A stretch of DNA of 64,000 bases. Origin: Gammaproteobacteria bacterium (GTDB lineage: Bacteria; Pseudomonadota; Gammaproteobacteria; Pseudomonadales; PIVM01). Each line of letters opens with the position of its first letter. Position 1 is the first letter of the stretch. The notes beneath the pieces are model-generated. The model searched no databases, was not told the DNA's origin, and saw only the letters and a list, made by a program, of their open reading frames with translations. Below, one piece after another: positions 17,968-26,786 of the stretch. The stretch lies in assembly GCA_003353945.1 (NCBI GenBank), contig PIVM01000012.1, forward strand, positions 1-64,000. The letters run 5' to 3'. The translations under genes and the position numbers were made by a program.

Positions 17968-19647
17968 CTAGTCCTTGTTTTCCATTTGTGCCTTAATCAG
18001 GTCACCGATGGTAGCGGGTGCAGACTCTTGCTTCTCCTTCTCTTTCAGCGCCTTCACAGCCTCTTTTTCATCATCAAAGTCTTTGGCCTTGATAGACAGG
18101 CTGATCACCCGGTTTTTCCGGTCTACACTGATAATCTTCACCTCAACGGTTTCACCGTCCTTCAGTGCATTACGAGCATCTTCCACTTTATCGCGACTGA
18201 TTTCAGAAGCCTTGAGAATACCTTCTACATCCTCTGCCAGCGTCAGCACAGCTGCCTTGGCGTCAACCTCTTTAATGACGCCATTAACCACTGAACCCTT
18301 ATCGTTTTCAGCAACAAAATTGGAGAATGGATCATCCTCAAGTTGCTTGACGCCCAATGAAATTCGCTCACGCTCGGCATCAATTGAGAGAATGACAGTT
18401 TCAATCTCATCCCCTTTCTTATACTTGCGTACAGCCTCTTCACCGGTTTCCTGCCAGGAAATGTCCGACAGGTGTACCAATCCGTCAATATTGCCTTCCA
18501 AACCGATAAATATACCAAAGTCTGTAATCGATTTGATCGTTCCGTTGATCTTGCCGCCCTTGGACCATTGCTGAGCAAAGGCATCCCAGGGATTCTGCTG
18601 ACATTGTTTGATACCCAATGATATGCGACGACGCTCCTCATCGATATCCAACACCATCACTTCAACTTCATCCCCAACCTGTACAATCTTGGAAGGATGT
18701 ACATTTTTGTTTGTCCAATCCATTTCTGACACATGCACCAGACCTTCCACACCCTCTTCTAATTCGGCAAAACAGCCATAATCAGTCAAATTGGTGACCT
18801 GTGCAGTGACTTTTGTACCTTCTGGATAACGGTTGGTGATTTCAACCCAGGGATCTTCACCCAATTGCTTCAAGCCAAGGGAAACGCGGTTGCGTTCACG
18901 ATCAAACTTGAGAATTTTGACATCAATTTCATCCCCAACGTTGACGATTTCACTGGGATGCTTGATACGCTTCCAGGCCATATCAGTGATATGCAGCAGA
19001 CCATCAACGCCGCCAAGGTCAACAAACGCACCATAGTCGGTCAGATTCTTAACAATACCTTTGGCTGCCATACCTTCTTGCAAGGAAGCGAGCAAGGCAT
19101 CACGTTCTGCGCTATTGGCTTCTTCCAGCACAGCACGACGTGATACAACGACATTATTACGCTTTTGATCCAATTTGATAACGCGGAATTCCAGCACCTT
19201 ACCTTCTAGGTGTGCTGTCTCACGCACGGGACGTACATCAACCAGAGAACCAGGTAGAAATGCGCGGATAGAATTCACATCAACGGTAAAGCCACCTTTA
19301 ACCTTGCCGTTAATCACACCTTTAACAACCTCAGCCGCTTCACAGGCTTTTTCCAATTCTTTCCAGGCTTCCGCACGCTTGGCTTTTTCACGCGACAGTT
19401 TTGTCTCACCAAATCCATCTTCAACGGATTCAAGGGCAACCTGAACTTCATCACCAATATCCAGCTTGAATTCACCATTTTCATCAAGAAACTGGCTACG
19501 GGGAATAACACCCTCGGATTTGAGTCCCGCATGCACGGTCACCCAATCACTATCAACATCAATAATCACACCTGTGACTATTGAACCGGGTTTCATATCA
19601 AGGGTTTTTAAACTTTCTTCAAAGAGTTCTGCGAAGCTTTCGCTCAT
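17968..19647 (-). CDS. rpsA: 30S ribosomal protein S1
   Basis: 559 residues, the normal length for gammaproteobacterial S1. Six S1/OB repeats are visible, each with a G.V....DYG.FV.L..G..GL.H.S pattern (for example [22 protein letters not shown] and [23 protein letters not shown], quoted in part). S1 brings mRNA to the 30S subunit. Preceded by cmk and followed by ihfB. The 258-base leader between cmk and rpsA probably carries the promoter and autoregulatory site, but no motif is clear. Confidence 0.97.
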   Translation of the reverse strand: MSESFAELFEESLKTLDMKPGSIVTGVIIDVDSDWVTVHAGLKSEGVIPRSQFLDENGEFKLDIGDEVQVALESVEDGFGETKLSREKAKRAEAWKELEKACEAAEVVKGVINGKVKGGFTVDVNSIRAFLPGSLVDVRPVRETAHLEGKVLEFRVIKLDQKRNNVVVSRRAVLEEANSAERDALLASLQEGMAAKGIVKNLTDYGAFVDLGGVDGLLHITDMAWKRIKHPSEIVNVGDEIDVKILKFDRERNRVSLGLKQLGEDPWVEITNRYPEGTKVTAQVTNLTDYGCFAELEEGVEGLVHVSEMDWTNKNVHPSKIVQVGDEVEVMVLDIDEERRRISLGIKQCQQNPWDAFAQQWSKGGKINGTIKSITDFGIFIGLEGNIDGLVHLSDISWQETGEEAVRKYKKGDEIETVILSIDAERERISLGVKQLEDDPFSNFVAENDKGSVVNGVIKEVDAKAAVLTLAEDVEGILKASEISRDKVEDARNALKDGETVEVKIISVDRKNRVISLSIKAKDFDDEKEAVKALKEKEKQESAPATIGDLIKAQMENKD

Positions 19648-19905
19648 GGGTAATTACCTACAATAGACGACGTGACAACGATCGCTGTCACTCTCCATGC
19701 TACCAACCAGCATGGGCCATCCCAACACAAGCCCCCATAATCACAGTTGGTTATAAATTAATTATGGGGACCACCAAAAAACTTTTTCCCAGATCACATC
19801 TGGCCAGCCATCTGACTCTGGTCCGAACACCAAGACCTTAATGTCAAAGGGCCATAAAACCAAAATCCAGCAGCTGAAAACAATACACTAGCCGAAAATA
19901 AGAGT

Positions 19906-20604
19906 TCAGGCCAGTTGCCGCAATTTGGCTTTTTCAACAACAAAATCAACCACCTGCATTATCGTCATTGCTGTACTATCCAGCATAATCGCATCTTCGG
20001 CAGGCTTTAAGGGCGCAACACTGCGATTCATATCGCGATCGTCCCTCGTTTTGATCTCATCTAAAAGCGCGGCGAGACTAACACTTTCGCCAGCCTCTTT
20101 CAACTGCTTATAGCGCCTATTAGCCCGCTCCTCAGCACTCGCTGTCAAGTAGATTTTCAAAGGCGCCTCGGTAAACACGACCGTGCCCATATCACGCCCG
20201 TCGGCCACAAGGCCTGGGCGCTCCAAAAATGCCCGTTGCCGCTGTAATAATGCGTCTCTAACCAGTGTCAACGCAGCCACCTGGGAAGCGGCATTTCCGG
20301 CCTTCTCTGTCCGAATAGCCTGTGTTACATTTTCACCTTCCAACAATACGGCTGGCTCATCCATGGGATTAGCTGCCGTCACAAACCGCACATCCAGATT
20401 GCTGGCCAGTTGTTCCAAGCCGTGACTGTCATCCGTCGCGATATCGTGATTCAGCGCAGCGAGAGCGAGCACACGATACAGGGCACCGCTATCCAATAGC
20501 TGCCAACCCAGCCTATCGGCCAACAGGCGACTAATAGTACCCTTACCCGACCCACCAGGGCCGTCAATGGCAATCACCGGTATCTTCTCAGCAGTGTCTG
20601 TCAT
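19906..20604 (-). CDS. cmk: Cytidylate kinase
   Basis: Phosphorylates CMP/dCMP. About 232 residues from ATG 20604; an ATG at 20625 in frame is possible, but AAGAGAG sits at good distance before the second. P-loop [11 protein letters not shown] near the N-terminus; the CMP-binding insert with [10 protein letters not shown] and the basic [18 protein letters not shown] loop are present. Part of the aroA-cmk-rpsA order. Confidence 0.95.
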   Translation of the reverse strand: MTDTAEKIPVIAIDGPGGSGKGTISRLLADRLGWQLLDSGALYRVLALAALNHDIATDDSHGLEQLASNLDVRFVTAANPMDEPAVLLEGENVTQAIRTEKAGNAASQVAALTLVRDALLQRQRAFLERPGLVADGRDMGTVVFTEAPLKIYLTASAEERANRRYKQLKEAGESVSLAALLDEIKTRDDRDMNRSVAPLKPAEDAIMLDSTAMTIMQVVDFVVEKAKLRQLA

Positions 20605-20705
20605 GGAGGAAAACTCTCTTGTCATTCATTAGGTATTAAAGCATTTTTCATTAAGAATCAGGCATTAGGAAAACACATGGCAACGGATTCAAAACGGCTG
20701 GTTTT

Positions 20706-22022
20706 CTAACATTCTGCCAGATTAAATCCCACACTAGCCGCCGCATCAACGAAACCCGGAAACGATGTCGCCACATTGTCGCAGTCATGGATAATAATGC
20801 TGTTTTGCGCCCGCTGCGCAGCAACCGCAAAAGACATGGCAATCCGATGATCGCCATGGCTATGCACCTCTCCACCCTCAATAATGCCGCCAACAATACG
20901 AATTCCATCCACTGTGGGATCGGCCTGTATACCAACATCTTGCAAGCCGTCAGCCATTACCTGGATACGATCCGATTCCTTAACCCGCAATTCTTCCGCA
21001 CCACTGAGTACTGTTTCACCTTCAGCACAGGCTGCAGCGATAAATAGGACGGGAAACTCATCAATTGCCAGAGGTACTTGATCCTGGGGTATCTGTATTC
21101 CACGCAAGGGCGCATAGCGGACACGTAAGTCGGCAACCGGTTCTGCACCGACCAGGCGTTCATTCAGAACCTGAATATCCGCACCCATTTTTCGCAAAAT
21201 CGTAATCACACCTGTTCGCGTAGGATTAATGCCAACGTGCTGCAGCATCAAGTCCGAACCAGGCACGATACTGGCCGCCACTAAAAAAAACGCTGCGGAG
21301 GAAATATCAGCAGGGACTTCTATATTGCATGCCTGTAACTTGCCACCACCGTCAAGACTTACCTGGCTTCCGCACACGTCAACCGGATAGGAAAAACCCT
21401 GCAGCATACGCTCTGTGTGATCACGGGTGGGCGCTGGCTCGGTCACAACCGTTGTTCCCTTGGCATATAAACCCGCCAATAACAAACAGGATTTCACTTG
21501 CGCACTTGCCACTGGCATTGGGTAATGAAATCCTTCCAGCTCGCACCCTCCTCGAATCTGGAGTGGCGGCGAACCATCATCAGCTGTAATAATTCCCGCC
21601 CCCATACGAGCAAGCGGCTCTGTCACCCGCCGCATGGGTCGTTTTGACAGAGATTCATCACCCGTTAATATCGCAGCAAAATCCTGGCCCGCCAGCAAAC
21701 CTGATAACAATCGCATTGAAGTGCCGGAATTCCCAAGATATAAAGCCGCCTGCGGTGCCTGAAGACCGTGCAACCCAACACCCTGAATCGATACCTTACC
21801 CTGATCTGGCCCCTCAATCACAACACCCATAGCGCGAAAGGCATTAAGCGTTGCCAATGCATCTTCGCCTTCCAGAAAACCCTCTACATTGGTCACGCCC
21901 TCTGCCAGGGCGCCCAGCATAATCGATCGATGGGAAATCGATTTATCACCGGGCACGCGCAACTCACCAGTAATAGCTGCACCTTGCTTTGCTATAAAAC
22001 TGATACTTTTTTCTTGAGACAT
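20706..22022 (-). CDS. aroA: 3-phosphoshikimate 1-carboxyvinyltransferase (EPSP synthase)
   Basis: 438 residues. Joins phosphoenolpyruvate and shikimate-3-phosphate. Motifs: LRVPGDKSISHR (near 20-30), LYLGNSGTSMRLLSG, SKRPMRRVTEPL, and the C-terminal EELRVKESDRI and DHRIAMSFA. It has Gly/Ala positions typical of class II-like Pseudomonas/Bacillus enzymes around NSGTSMRL, but glyphosate class was not resolved. The start ATG directly abuts the stop of tyrA (TGAATG), suggesting translational coupling. Confidence 0.95.
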   Translation of the reverse strand: MSQEKSISFIAKQGAAITGELRVPGDKSISHRSIMLGALAEGVTNVEGFLEGEDALATLNAFRAMGVVIEGPDQGKVSIQGVGLHGLQAPQAALYLGNSGTSMRLLSGLLAGQDFAAILTGDESLSKRPMRRVTEPLARMGAGIITADDGSPPLQIRGGCELEGFHYPMPVASAQVKSCLLLAGLYAKGTTVVTEPAPTRDHTERMLQGFSYPVDVCGSQVSLDGGGKLQACNIEVPADISSAAFFLVAASIVPGSDLMLQHVGINPTRTGVITILRKMGADIQVLNERLVGAEPVADLRVRYAPLRGIQIPQDQVPLAIDEFPVLFIAAACAEGETVLSGAEELRVKESDRIQVMADGLQDVGIQADPTVDGIRIVGGIIEGGEVHSHGDHRIAMSFAVAAQRAQNSIIIHDCDNVATSFPGFVDAAASVGFNLAEC

Positions 22023-22928
22023 TCAGGGTTCCAGATTTTCATTTTGTTGCGCCAACAGTGCTGCAAAATCATCGCGTGCGCCCTTGGCTCGAGTAAAGGT
22101 TTCCAATATCGCCTCAGCATCACCGGTTTCGATATGTTGCTTAATCGTGGTCAGATGCAACAAAAAACCGTTGACCGCATCCAGAATGGCCTCTCGATTC
22201 GCCAATACGATTTCCTGCCACATTTGCGGACTGCTTGAGGCAATGCGAGTAAAGTCTCGCAATCCCCCGGCAGCGTTTGGGAATACTTCGCGACGACCTT
22301 CCATCGTCACCAACGCATCCACCAGGGCGTAAGCCAACACATGGGGCAGATGACTGGTGGCCGCCAGCACATGATCATGGTCTTCAACACCCATTTCCAC
22401 AACATCTCCGCCAACACCTTTCCAAAGGTTTCGCACGATCTCCAAAGCAGTTGGGTTGGTTTCCCCGGTTGGCGTTAGAATGATTCGATGCTTTTCAAAT
22501 AACTCACTTTTTGCTGCAGCCACACCACTTTGTTCCGAACCTGCAATCGGATGTGCCAACACCAGATTGTCGGGGACAGCGCCAAACGCATTTTCTGCCA
22601 TTGCCAACAGATTACCTTTCACACTCGCCACATCAGTGATCACACTTTCGGCAACACCTATCTGTGCTAATCGCTGCAACACGCCTTCTGAAATTTGCGT
22701 TGGCGTGCATATCACAATCACGTCGGCATCGGTGACAACGTCCTCCAACTCCAGGCTGTAATGATCGATAATACCCAGTGAGAGACCGGTTTTTAATGAA
22801 GCCTCCCGATGCCCCCATGCCCACACTTCTGTGACCAATCCACGCTCTTTTGCGGCCTTGGCGAGAGAGCCGCCGATAAGTCCCAAACCCAGGATCACCA
22901 AACGATGTATTAATGATTTCTTTGCCAT
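22023..22928 (-). CDS. tyrA: Prephenate/arogenate dehydrogenase
   Basis: 301 residues. NAD-binding Rossmann start LVILGLGLIGGSLAKA, then the family's VTDVASVKG, HPIAGSEQSG and the LPHVLAYAL helix region. Converts prephenate (or arogenate) to the tyrosine precursor. It is a stand-alone dehydrogenase; in Pseudomonas it is fused to AroA, and here the two genes just touch. The upstream gene hisC can act as the aromatic aminotransferase of the same pathway. Confidence 0.92.
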   Translation of the reverse strand: MAKKSLIHRLVILGLGLIGGSLAKAAKERGLVTEVWAWGHREASLKTGLSLGIIDHYSLELEDVVTDADVIVICTPTQISEGVLQRLAQIGVAESVITDVASVKGNLLAMAENAFGAVPDNLVLAHPIAGSEQSGVAAAKSELFEKHRIILTPTGETNPTALEIVRNLWKGVGGDVVEMGVEDHDHVLAATSHLPHVLAYALVDALVTMEGRREVFPNAAGGLRDFTRIASSSPQMWQEIVLANREAILDAVNGFLLHLTTIKQHIETGDAEAILETFTRAKGARDDFAALLAQQNENLEP

Positions 22929-22936
22929 TATGTTTT

Positions 22937-22986
22937 TATTTACCTGTATTTACCCATATTTACCTAAATTTGCCTACCAACTTACC
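22937..22986. repeat. Degenerate tandem repeat of tatttacc-type units in the tyrA leader
   Basis: Between hisC and tyrA, four to five imperfect copies of (t)atttacc(t/c) occur in a row. On the coding strand they read AGGTAAAT repeatedly, so each copy offers an AGG that could pair with 16S rRNA; the last lies about 13 bases before the tyrA ATG. Function unknown. Confidence 0.5.
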
Positions 22987-23012
22987 TATCATCTACGCAA
23001 TCAACGACGCCT

Positions 23013-24125
23013 TCAAATCAGCTGCGACAACGCTTCGATAAACAAATCATTCTCTTTCGGCAAGCCTATCGATACTCTTAAATGATTAGGCATTTCATAA
23101 ATACCGATTGGCCTGACAATTACGCCTCGTTGCAATAACTGTTGGTACACAGGCATTGCCTCCCCCTGTGTTTCAAAACATAAAAAATTACCCAACGAGG
23201 GAATAAAGGATAAGCCAAGCTGTTGCAGACCTTGAGAAACCTGCTTCATGCCTTCTTGATTAATACGGCGTCCTTCTGTCAAATAGCCCTCATCGTCCAA
23301 CACGGCCTCAGCAGAGGCCAGTGCCAGAGAGTTCACGTTAAACGGCGCCCGAACACGGTTAAGCAGATCTGCAATGGCCGGTTGTGACACGCTGTAACCA
23401 ACCCTTAAGGCTGCCAGACCATAGGCCTTGGAAAACGTGCGCGTCACAATCAGGTTCTGATACCGTTTTAGCAGGCCCAAACCATCAGAAGCGCCGCTAT
23501 CACTCTGCATACCTGACTGTGCATATTCGAAATAGGCCTCATCAAGCACAACAAGCACATTTTCTGGCACTTGCTGAAGAAAATGATCCAGCTCTTTTTC
23601 GCTCACTGAAGTGCCTGTCGGATTATTGGGATTAGCAACAAAGACCACGCGCGTATCTTCTTCGATAGCATCGGCCATCGCCTGCAGATCATGCCCCCAG
23701 TTTTGAGCAGGTGTGACAATGGCACGAGCCCCACAGGCCTGCGCGGCAATCGGATAGACAATAAATGCATGTTGAGAGAAGACGGCTGAGGTGCCCGTCG
23801 ACAGAAAGACGCGCGCAATTAAATCCAACACATCATTGGAGCCATTACCCAACGTAATTTGCTCTGGCGTTAGATCGAGACGCTCGCTGAGCGCAGCTTT
23901 CAACAAATACGCGCTGCTGTCAGGATATCGAGTAATATCCACCACTGCTCTGTGACAAGCTTCGATGACTCGTTTGCTGGGTCCCAGCGGGTTTTCATTA
24001 CTTGCCAGTTTGACAACATGATCAAGACCCAACTCTCTTTGCAGTTCCTCAATCGGCTTCCCCGGCTGATAGGGCTGCAAAGCTCTTACGCCTGCATTCG
24101 CGAGCGCCACAAAATCACAATTCAT
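23013..24125 (-). CDS. hisC: Histidinol-phosphate / aromatic aminotransferase
   Basis: 370 residues, fold-type I PLP enzyme. KLASNENPLGPS at the N-terminus, LGNGSNDVLDLI, NPNNPTGT, VVLDEAYFEY and the PLP-lysine motif RTFSKAYGLAALRVGY are present. GGAGAG precedes the ATG. Placed between pheA and tyrA, it most likely serves as imidazole-acetol-phosphate/aromatic aminotransferase for phenylalanine and tyrosine (HisC2 type) as well as, or instead of, histidine synthesis. A second hisC in the his operon would be expected elsewhere. Confidence 0.92.
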   Translation of the reverse strand: MNCDFVALANAGVRALQPYQPGKPIEELQRELGLDHVVKLASNENPLGPSKRVIEACHRAVVDITRYPDSSAYLLKAALSERLDLTPEQITLGNGSNDVLDLIARVFLSTGTSAVFSQHAFIVYPIAAQACGARAIVTPAQNWGHDLQAMADAIEEDTRVVFVANPNNPTGTSVSEKELDHFLQQVPENVLVVLDEAYFEYAQSGMQSDSGASDGLGLLKRYQNLIVTRTFSKAYGLAALRVGYSVSQPAIADLLNRVRAPFNVNSLALASAEAVLDDEGYLTEGRRINQEGMKQVSQGLQQLGLSFIPSLGNFLCFETQGEAMPVYQQLLQRGVIVRPIGIYEMPNHLRVSIGLPKENDLFIEALSQLI

Positions 24126-24167
24126 TACTGCTCTCCGGTATCAATGATATTGCCAGATAGGATTAAT

Positions 24168-24188
24168 GGTGCGCACGGCACACCCTAC
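24168..24188. repeat. Single copy of the GTAGGGTGCG-type arm overlapping the pheA stop
   Basis: These 21 bases match the right inner arm of the MITE at 25506-25526 in 18 of 21 positions (ggtgcgc..ggc.caccctac). They lie at the very end of pheA; the TAG stop codon (24185-24187 on the minus strand) is part of the GTAGGGTG arm. Confidence 0.6.
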
Positions 24189-25306
24189 AACACAGCGCAG
24201 GGATAGGACCCCAGAGGCTTTAATAATATGGACTGCTCTTCCAACTCCAGTAGTATTTTTTTAATTTTCTTATCTTGCTGATGCCCTTCAAATTCGATAA
24301 AAAAAACATAAGACCATGTGTCTGTTCGTGACGGGCGCGTATCAATACGCGTCAACATAACGCCTTCTCGATGAAAGGGTTCCAACAAGTTAAACAAGGC
24401 CCCCGGCTTGTTGTGTGTCGATACGATAATCGAGGTTTTATCGCGACCACTGGCGCTCACCTCTTCTCTGCCAACAATCAAAAAGCGTGTTGTATTGTTG
24501 GAAAAATCCTGAATATTTTCCGCCAGTTTTTCCAGGTCATAAAGATCAACCGCCATATCGCCTGCGACCGCAGCAACTTCATCTGATTGCGAGGCCAGCC
24601 TGGCTGCTTCACCATTGCTGCTGACGGCTACTTTTTCGATATTGGGCCAGTGGCTATCGAGCCAGGCACGGCATTGTGCCAAGGCCTGCTGATGGGCACA
24701 GATTTTTGTAATCTTGCTGGCACAACTGTTTTTATTGGCCAGCAGATGAATATGGATCGGCAACTCGACTTCACCGCAGATTTTCAGCGGTGATTCGATG
24801 AAATTATCCAGCGTGTGAGTGACCATGCCTTCGGTTGAATTTTCTACCGGCACCACACCGTAATTGGCATCACCCGATTCCACTTTGGCAAATACCATGG
24901 CAATCGTCGCCTGCGGCTGGTCGATCACTGCATGGCCAAATTGCTTGATTGCAGCGGCCTGAGTGAACGTCCCCTCTGGACCGAGATAAGCCACTTGCAT
25001 GGGTTTTTCCAGTGCAAGGCAGGCAGACATTATCTCGCGAAAGATATGCGCCATCTCCTTCGCATCCAACGGTCCCGTATTGCGTTCGATAACCCGGCTC
25101 AATACCTGTGCTTCGCGTTCCGGTCGATAAAACATGACCTGATCCAACGATTGACTATCGCCGTTTCGAGCCTGAAACTCCCGCAATTTGGCATCAGCCA
25201 CAGACTGAGCACAACGTGCCCTCTGATTAATCAGTACTTGAATCTGCTGATCAATATCATCAATTTGCTGGCGCAGTTGCGCCAATTCGTCACCGGACTC
25301 TGCCAT
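24185..25306 (-). CDS. pheA: Bifunctional chorismate mutase / prephenate dehydratase
   Basis: 373 residues from ATG 25306; an in-frame TTG at 25354 would add 16 residues (tgatct repeats there, no good binding site). Three domains: AroQ chorismate mutase (LAQLRQQIDDIDQQIQVLIN, about 8-95), prephenate dehydratase (VAYLGPEGTFTQAA, later VVPVENSTEG and NNTTRFLIVG) and a C-terminal ACT domain for phenylalanine feedback (HNKPGALFNLLEPF, with IDTRPSR). Makes phenylpyruvate. Its last codons and stop fall inside a repeat arm, so the C-terminal residues (CAVL) may have been altered by an insertion. Confidence 0.95.
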   Translation of the reverse strand: MAESGDELAQLRQQIDDIDQQIQVLINQRARCAQSVADAKLREFQARNGDSQSLDQVMFYRPEREAQVLSRVIERNTGPLDAKEMAHIFREIMSACLALEKPMQVAYLGPEGTFTQAAAIKQFGHAVIDQPQATIAMVFAKVESGDANYGVVPVENSTEGMVTHTLDNFIESPLKICGEVELPIHIHLLANKNSCASKITKICAHQQALAQCRAWLDSHWPNIEKVAVSSNGEAARLASQSDEVAAVAGDMAVDLYDLEKLAENIQDFSNNTTRFLIVGREEVSASGRDKTSIIVSTHNKPGALFNLLEPFHREGVMLTRIDTRPSRTDTWSYVFFIEFEGHQQDKKIKKILLELEEQSILLKPLGSYPCAVL

Positions 25307-25425
25307 ATCATCTTGCCTGATCTTTTGCCTGATCTCGTCGATGTCATCCCTCAAGACTATAAAACACCGAATTTCAGTTTGTATGGCCCTTTCACTTCAC
25401 CCTTTTATAACCCAAAGGTCACAAG

Positions 25426-25557
25426 TAATGTCATTAGGTTAAGCATGCAAGCCTATAAGTAGGGTGCGGCCCCCGCACCAATAGCACCCTATGCCGGGTT
25501 TCGAAGGTGCGCGGGGCGCACCCTACACAACGCTTCGCGCTTAACTTAATGGCATTG
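25426..25557. mobile_element. MITE-like element with 19-bp terminal inverted repeats and 10-11-bp target duplication
   Basis: The ends taatgtcattaggttaagc (25426-25444) and, reversed, caatgccattaagttaagc (25539-25557) match at 16 of 19 positions. Flanking aggtcacaag(t) occurs at 25416-25426 and 25558-25568 as a direct repeat. Inside, two arms gtagggtgcg... (25459-25479) and its inverse (25506-25526) match at 19 of 21, so the 132-base element can fold into a long hairpin. It has no coding capacity. The ends resemble what I recall of the IS4 family (taatgccgatcagttaagg) and the 10-11-bp duplication also fits that family. No transposase is present in the window. It lies between pheA and serC. 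Confidence 0.75.
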
Positions 25558-25635
25558 AGGTCACAAGTGCCCTCCCTTCGAGTACTCCTCAATGAGAGGG
25601 AAGTGTATCTACCTAATTTCCCCAATAGGAACTGG

Positions 25636-26715
25636 CTAACTTTGAGTTTTCTTAAAGTTAGCCATAAATGCAATCAGATCATCCACAGCCTGTTCGCTTA
25701 CCGCATTGTAAATGCTGGCGCGCATGCCACCGACCGAACGATGTCCTTTCAGGTTCAACAAACCCGCCTCCTCAGATTGCTGCAAGAATGCTTTATCAAG
25801 GCTATCATCAGCCAATGTGAAAGGAACATTCATTAATGAACGGCTCTGTATTTCAACCGGATTAGCGTAGAAATCACTGTTATCGATATAGCCATACAGC
25901 TTTTCTGCCTTGCGACGATTGATCACTTCCATCGCTGACAAACCACCCTGCGCTTTCAACCACTGAAAAACCAAACCGGCCAAATACAGTGCATAGGTTG
26001 GCGGGGTGTTATACATGGAATCATTGTCCGCTGCCGTTTGGTAGTTCAGCATGGTTGGCGTAACGGACTGTGCCTGACCCAGAAGATCTTTACGAACAAT
26101 CACAATGGTCAAACCAGCCGGGCCAATATTTTTCTGCGCCCCGGCATAAATCACACCGTATTTTTCCACCTCAATAGGCCGTGACAAAATGGTGGAGGAC
26201 ATATCGGTTACCAGAGGCACATCCACTTGCGGCGTCCAGAAAAACTCAACACCACCAATAGTTTCGTTGGGTGTGTAATGCAAATAGGCTGCCTGTGGAT
26301 TGAGCTTCCACTGTTCAAAAGGAGGAATGGTTGAAAAATTAGTGTCTTCAGATGAAGCAGCCACATTGACGTCAGCGTAGCGTGAGGCTTCCTTGATGGC
26401 TTTTTTTGACCACTGCCCGGTATTCACATAATCGGCCGCTCCCTTGTCACCCAGCAGATTTAGGGGGACGGCAGAAAATTGTGTACTTGCCCCACCCTGC
26501 AAAAACAGCACTGCATAATCGTCGGAAATATTCAGCAACTCGCGAAGATCACTCTCAGCCTTTTCGGCGATGGAAACAATTTCCTTACTGCGATGGCTCA
26601 TTTCCATAATAGACAAGCCACATCCCTGCCAATCCAGCATTTCTTCCTGCGCCTGCCTCAGAACTGCTTCGGGTAATGCTGCCGGCCCTGCACAAAAGTT
26701 GTGTACTCTAGTCAT
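25636..26715 (-). CDS. serC: Phosphoserine aminotransferase
   Basis: 359 residues from ATG 26715 (MTRVHNFCAGPAALPEAVL, the conserved start; cut to 19). Converts 3-phosphohydroxypyruvate to phosphoserine and serves pyridoxine synthesis. PLP-site region VIYAGAQKNIGPAGLTIVI, FLQGGASTQF, and the end RSVGGMRASIYNA. Lies between gyrA and pheA as in Pseudomonas. Confidence 0.95.
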   Translation of the reverse strand: MTRVHNFCAGPAALPEAVLRQAQEEMLDWQGCGLSIMEMSHRSKEIVSIAEKAESDLRELLNISDDYAVLFLQGGASTQFSAVPLNLLGDKGAADYVNTGQWSKKAIKEASRYADVNVAASSEDTNFSTIPPFEQWKLNPQAAYLHYTPNETIGGVEFFWTPQVDVPLVTDMSSTILSRPIEVEKYGVIYAGAQKNIGPAGLTIVIVRKDLLGQAQSVTPTMLNYQTAADNDSMYNTPPTYALYLAGLVFQWLKAQGGLSAMEVINRRKAEKLYGYIDNSDFYANPVEIQSRSLMNVPFTLADDSLDKAFLQQSEEAGLLNLKGHRSVGGMRASIYNAVSEQAVDDLIAFMANFKKTQS

Positions 26716-26786
26716 TGTTTGTTCCCACCACACCAAAATTAAATATATTAAAGAGCTTCGACTTACAACTCGCTCAGAACGTTAAA

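Noticed and set aside
17975..18574. 199-codon plus-strand frame opposite rpsA
   Set aside because: Serine-rich mirror of a highly conserved gene; a codon-usage artefact.
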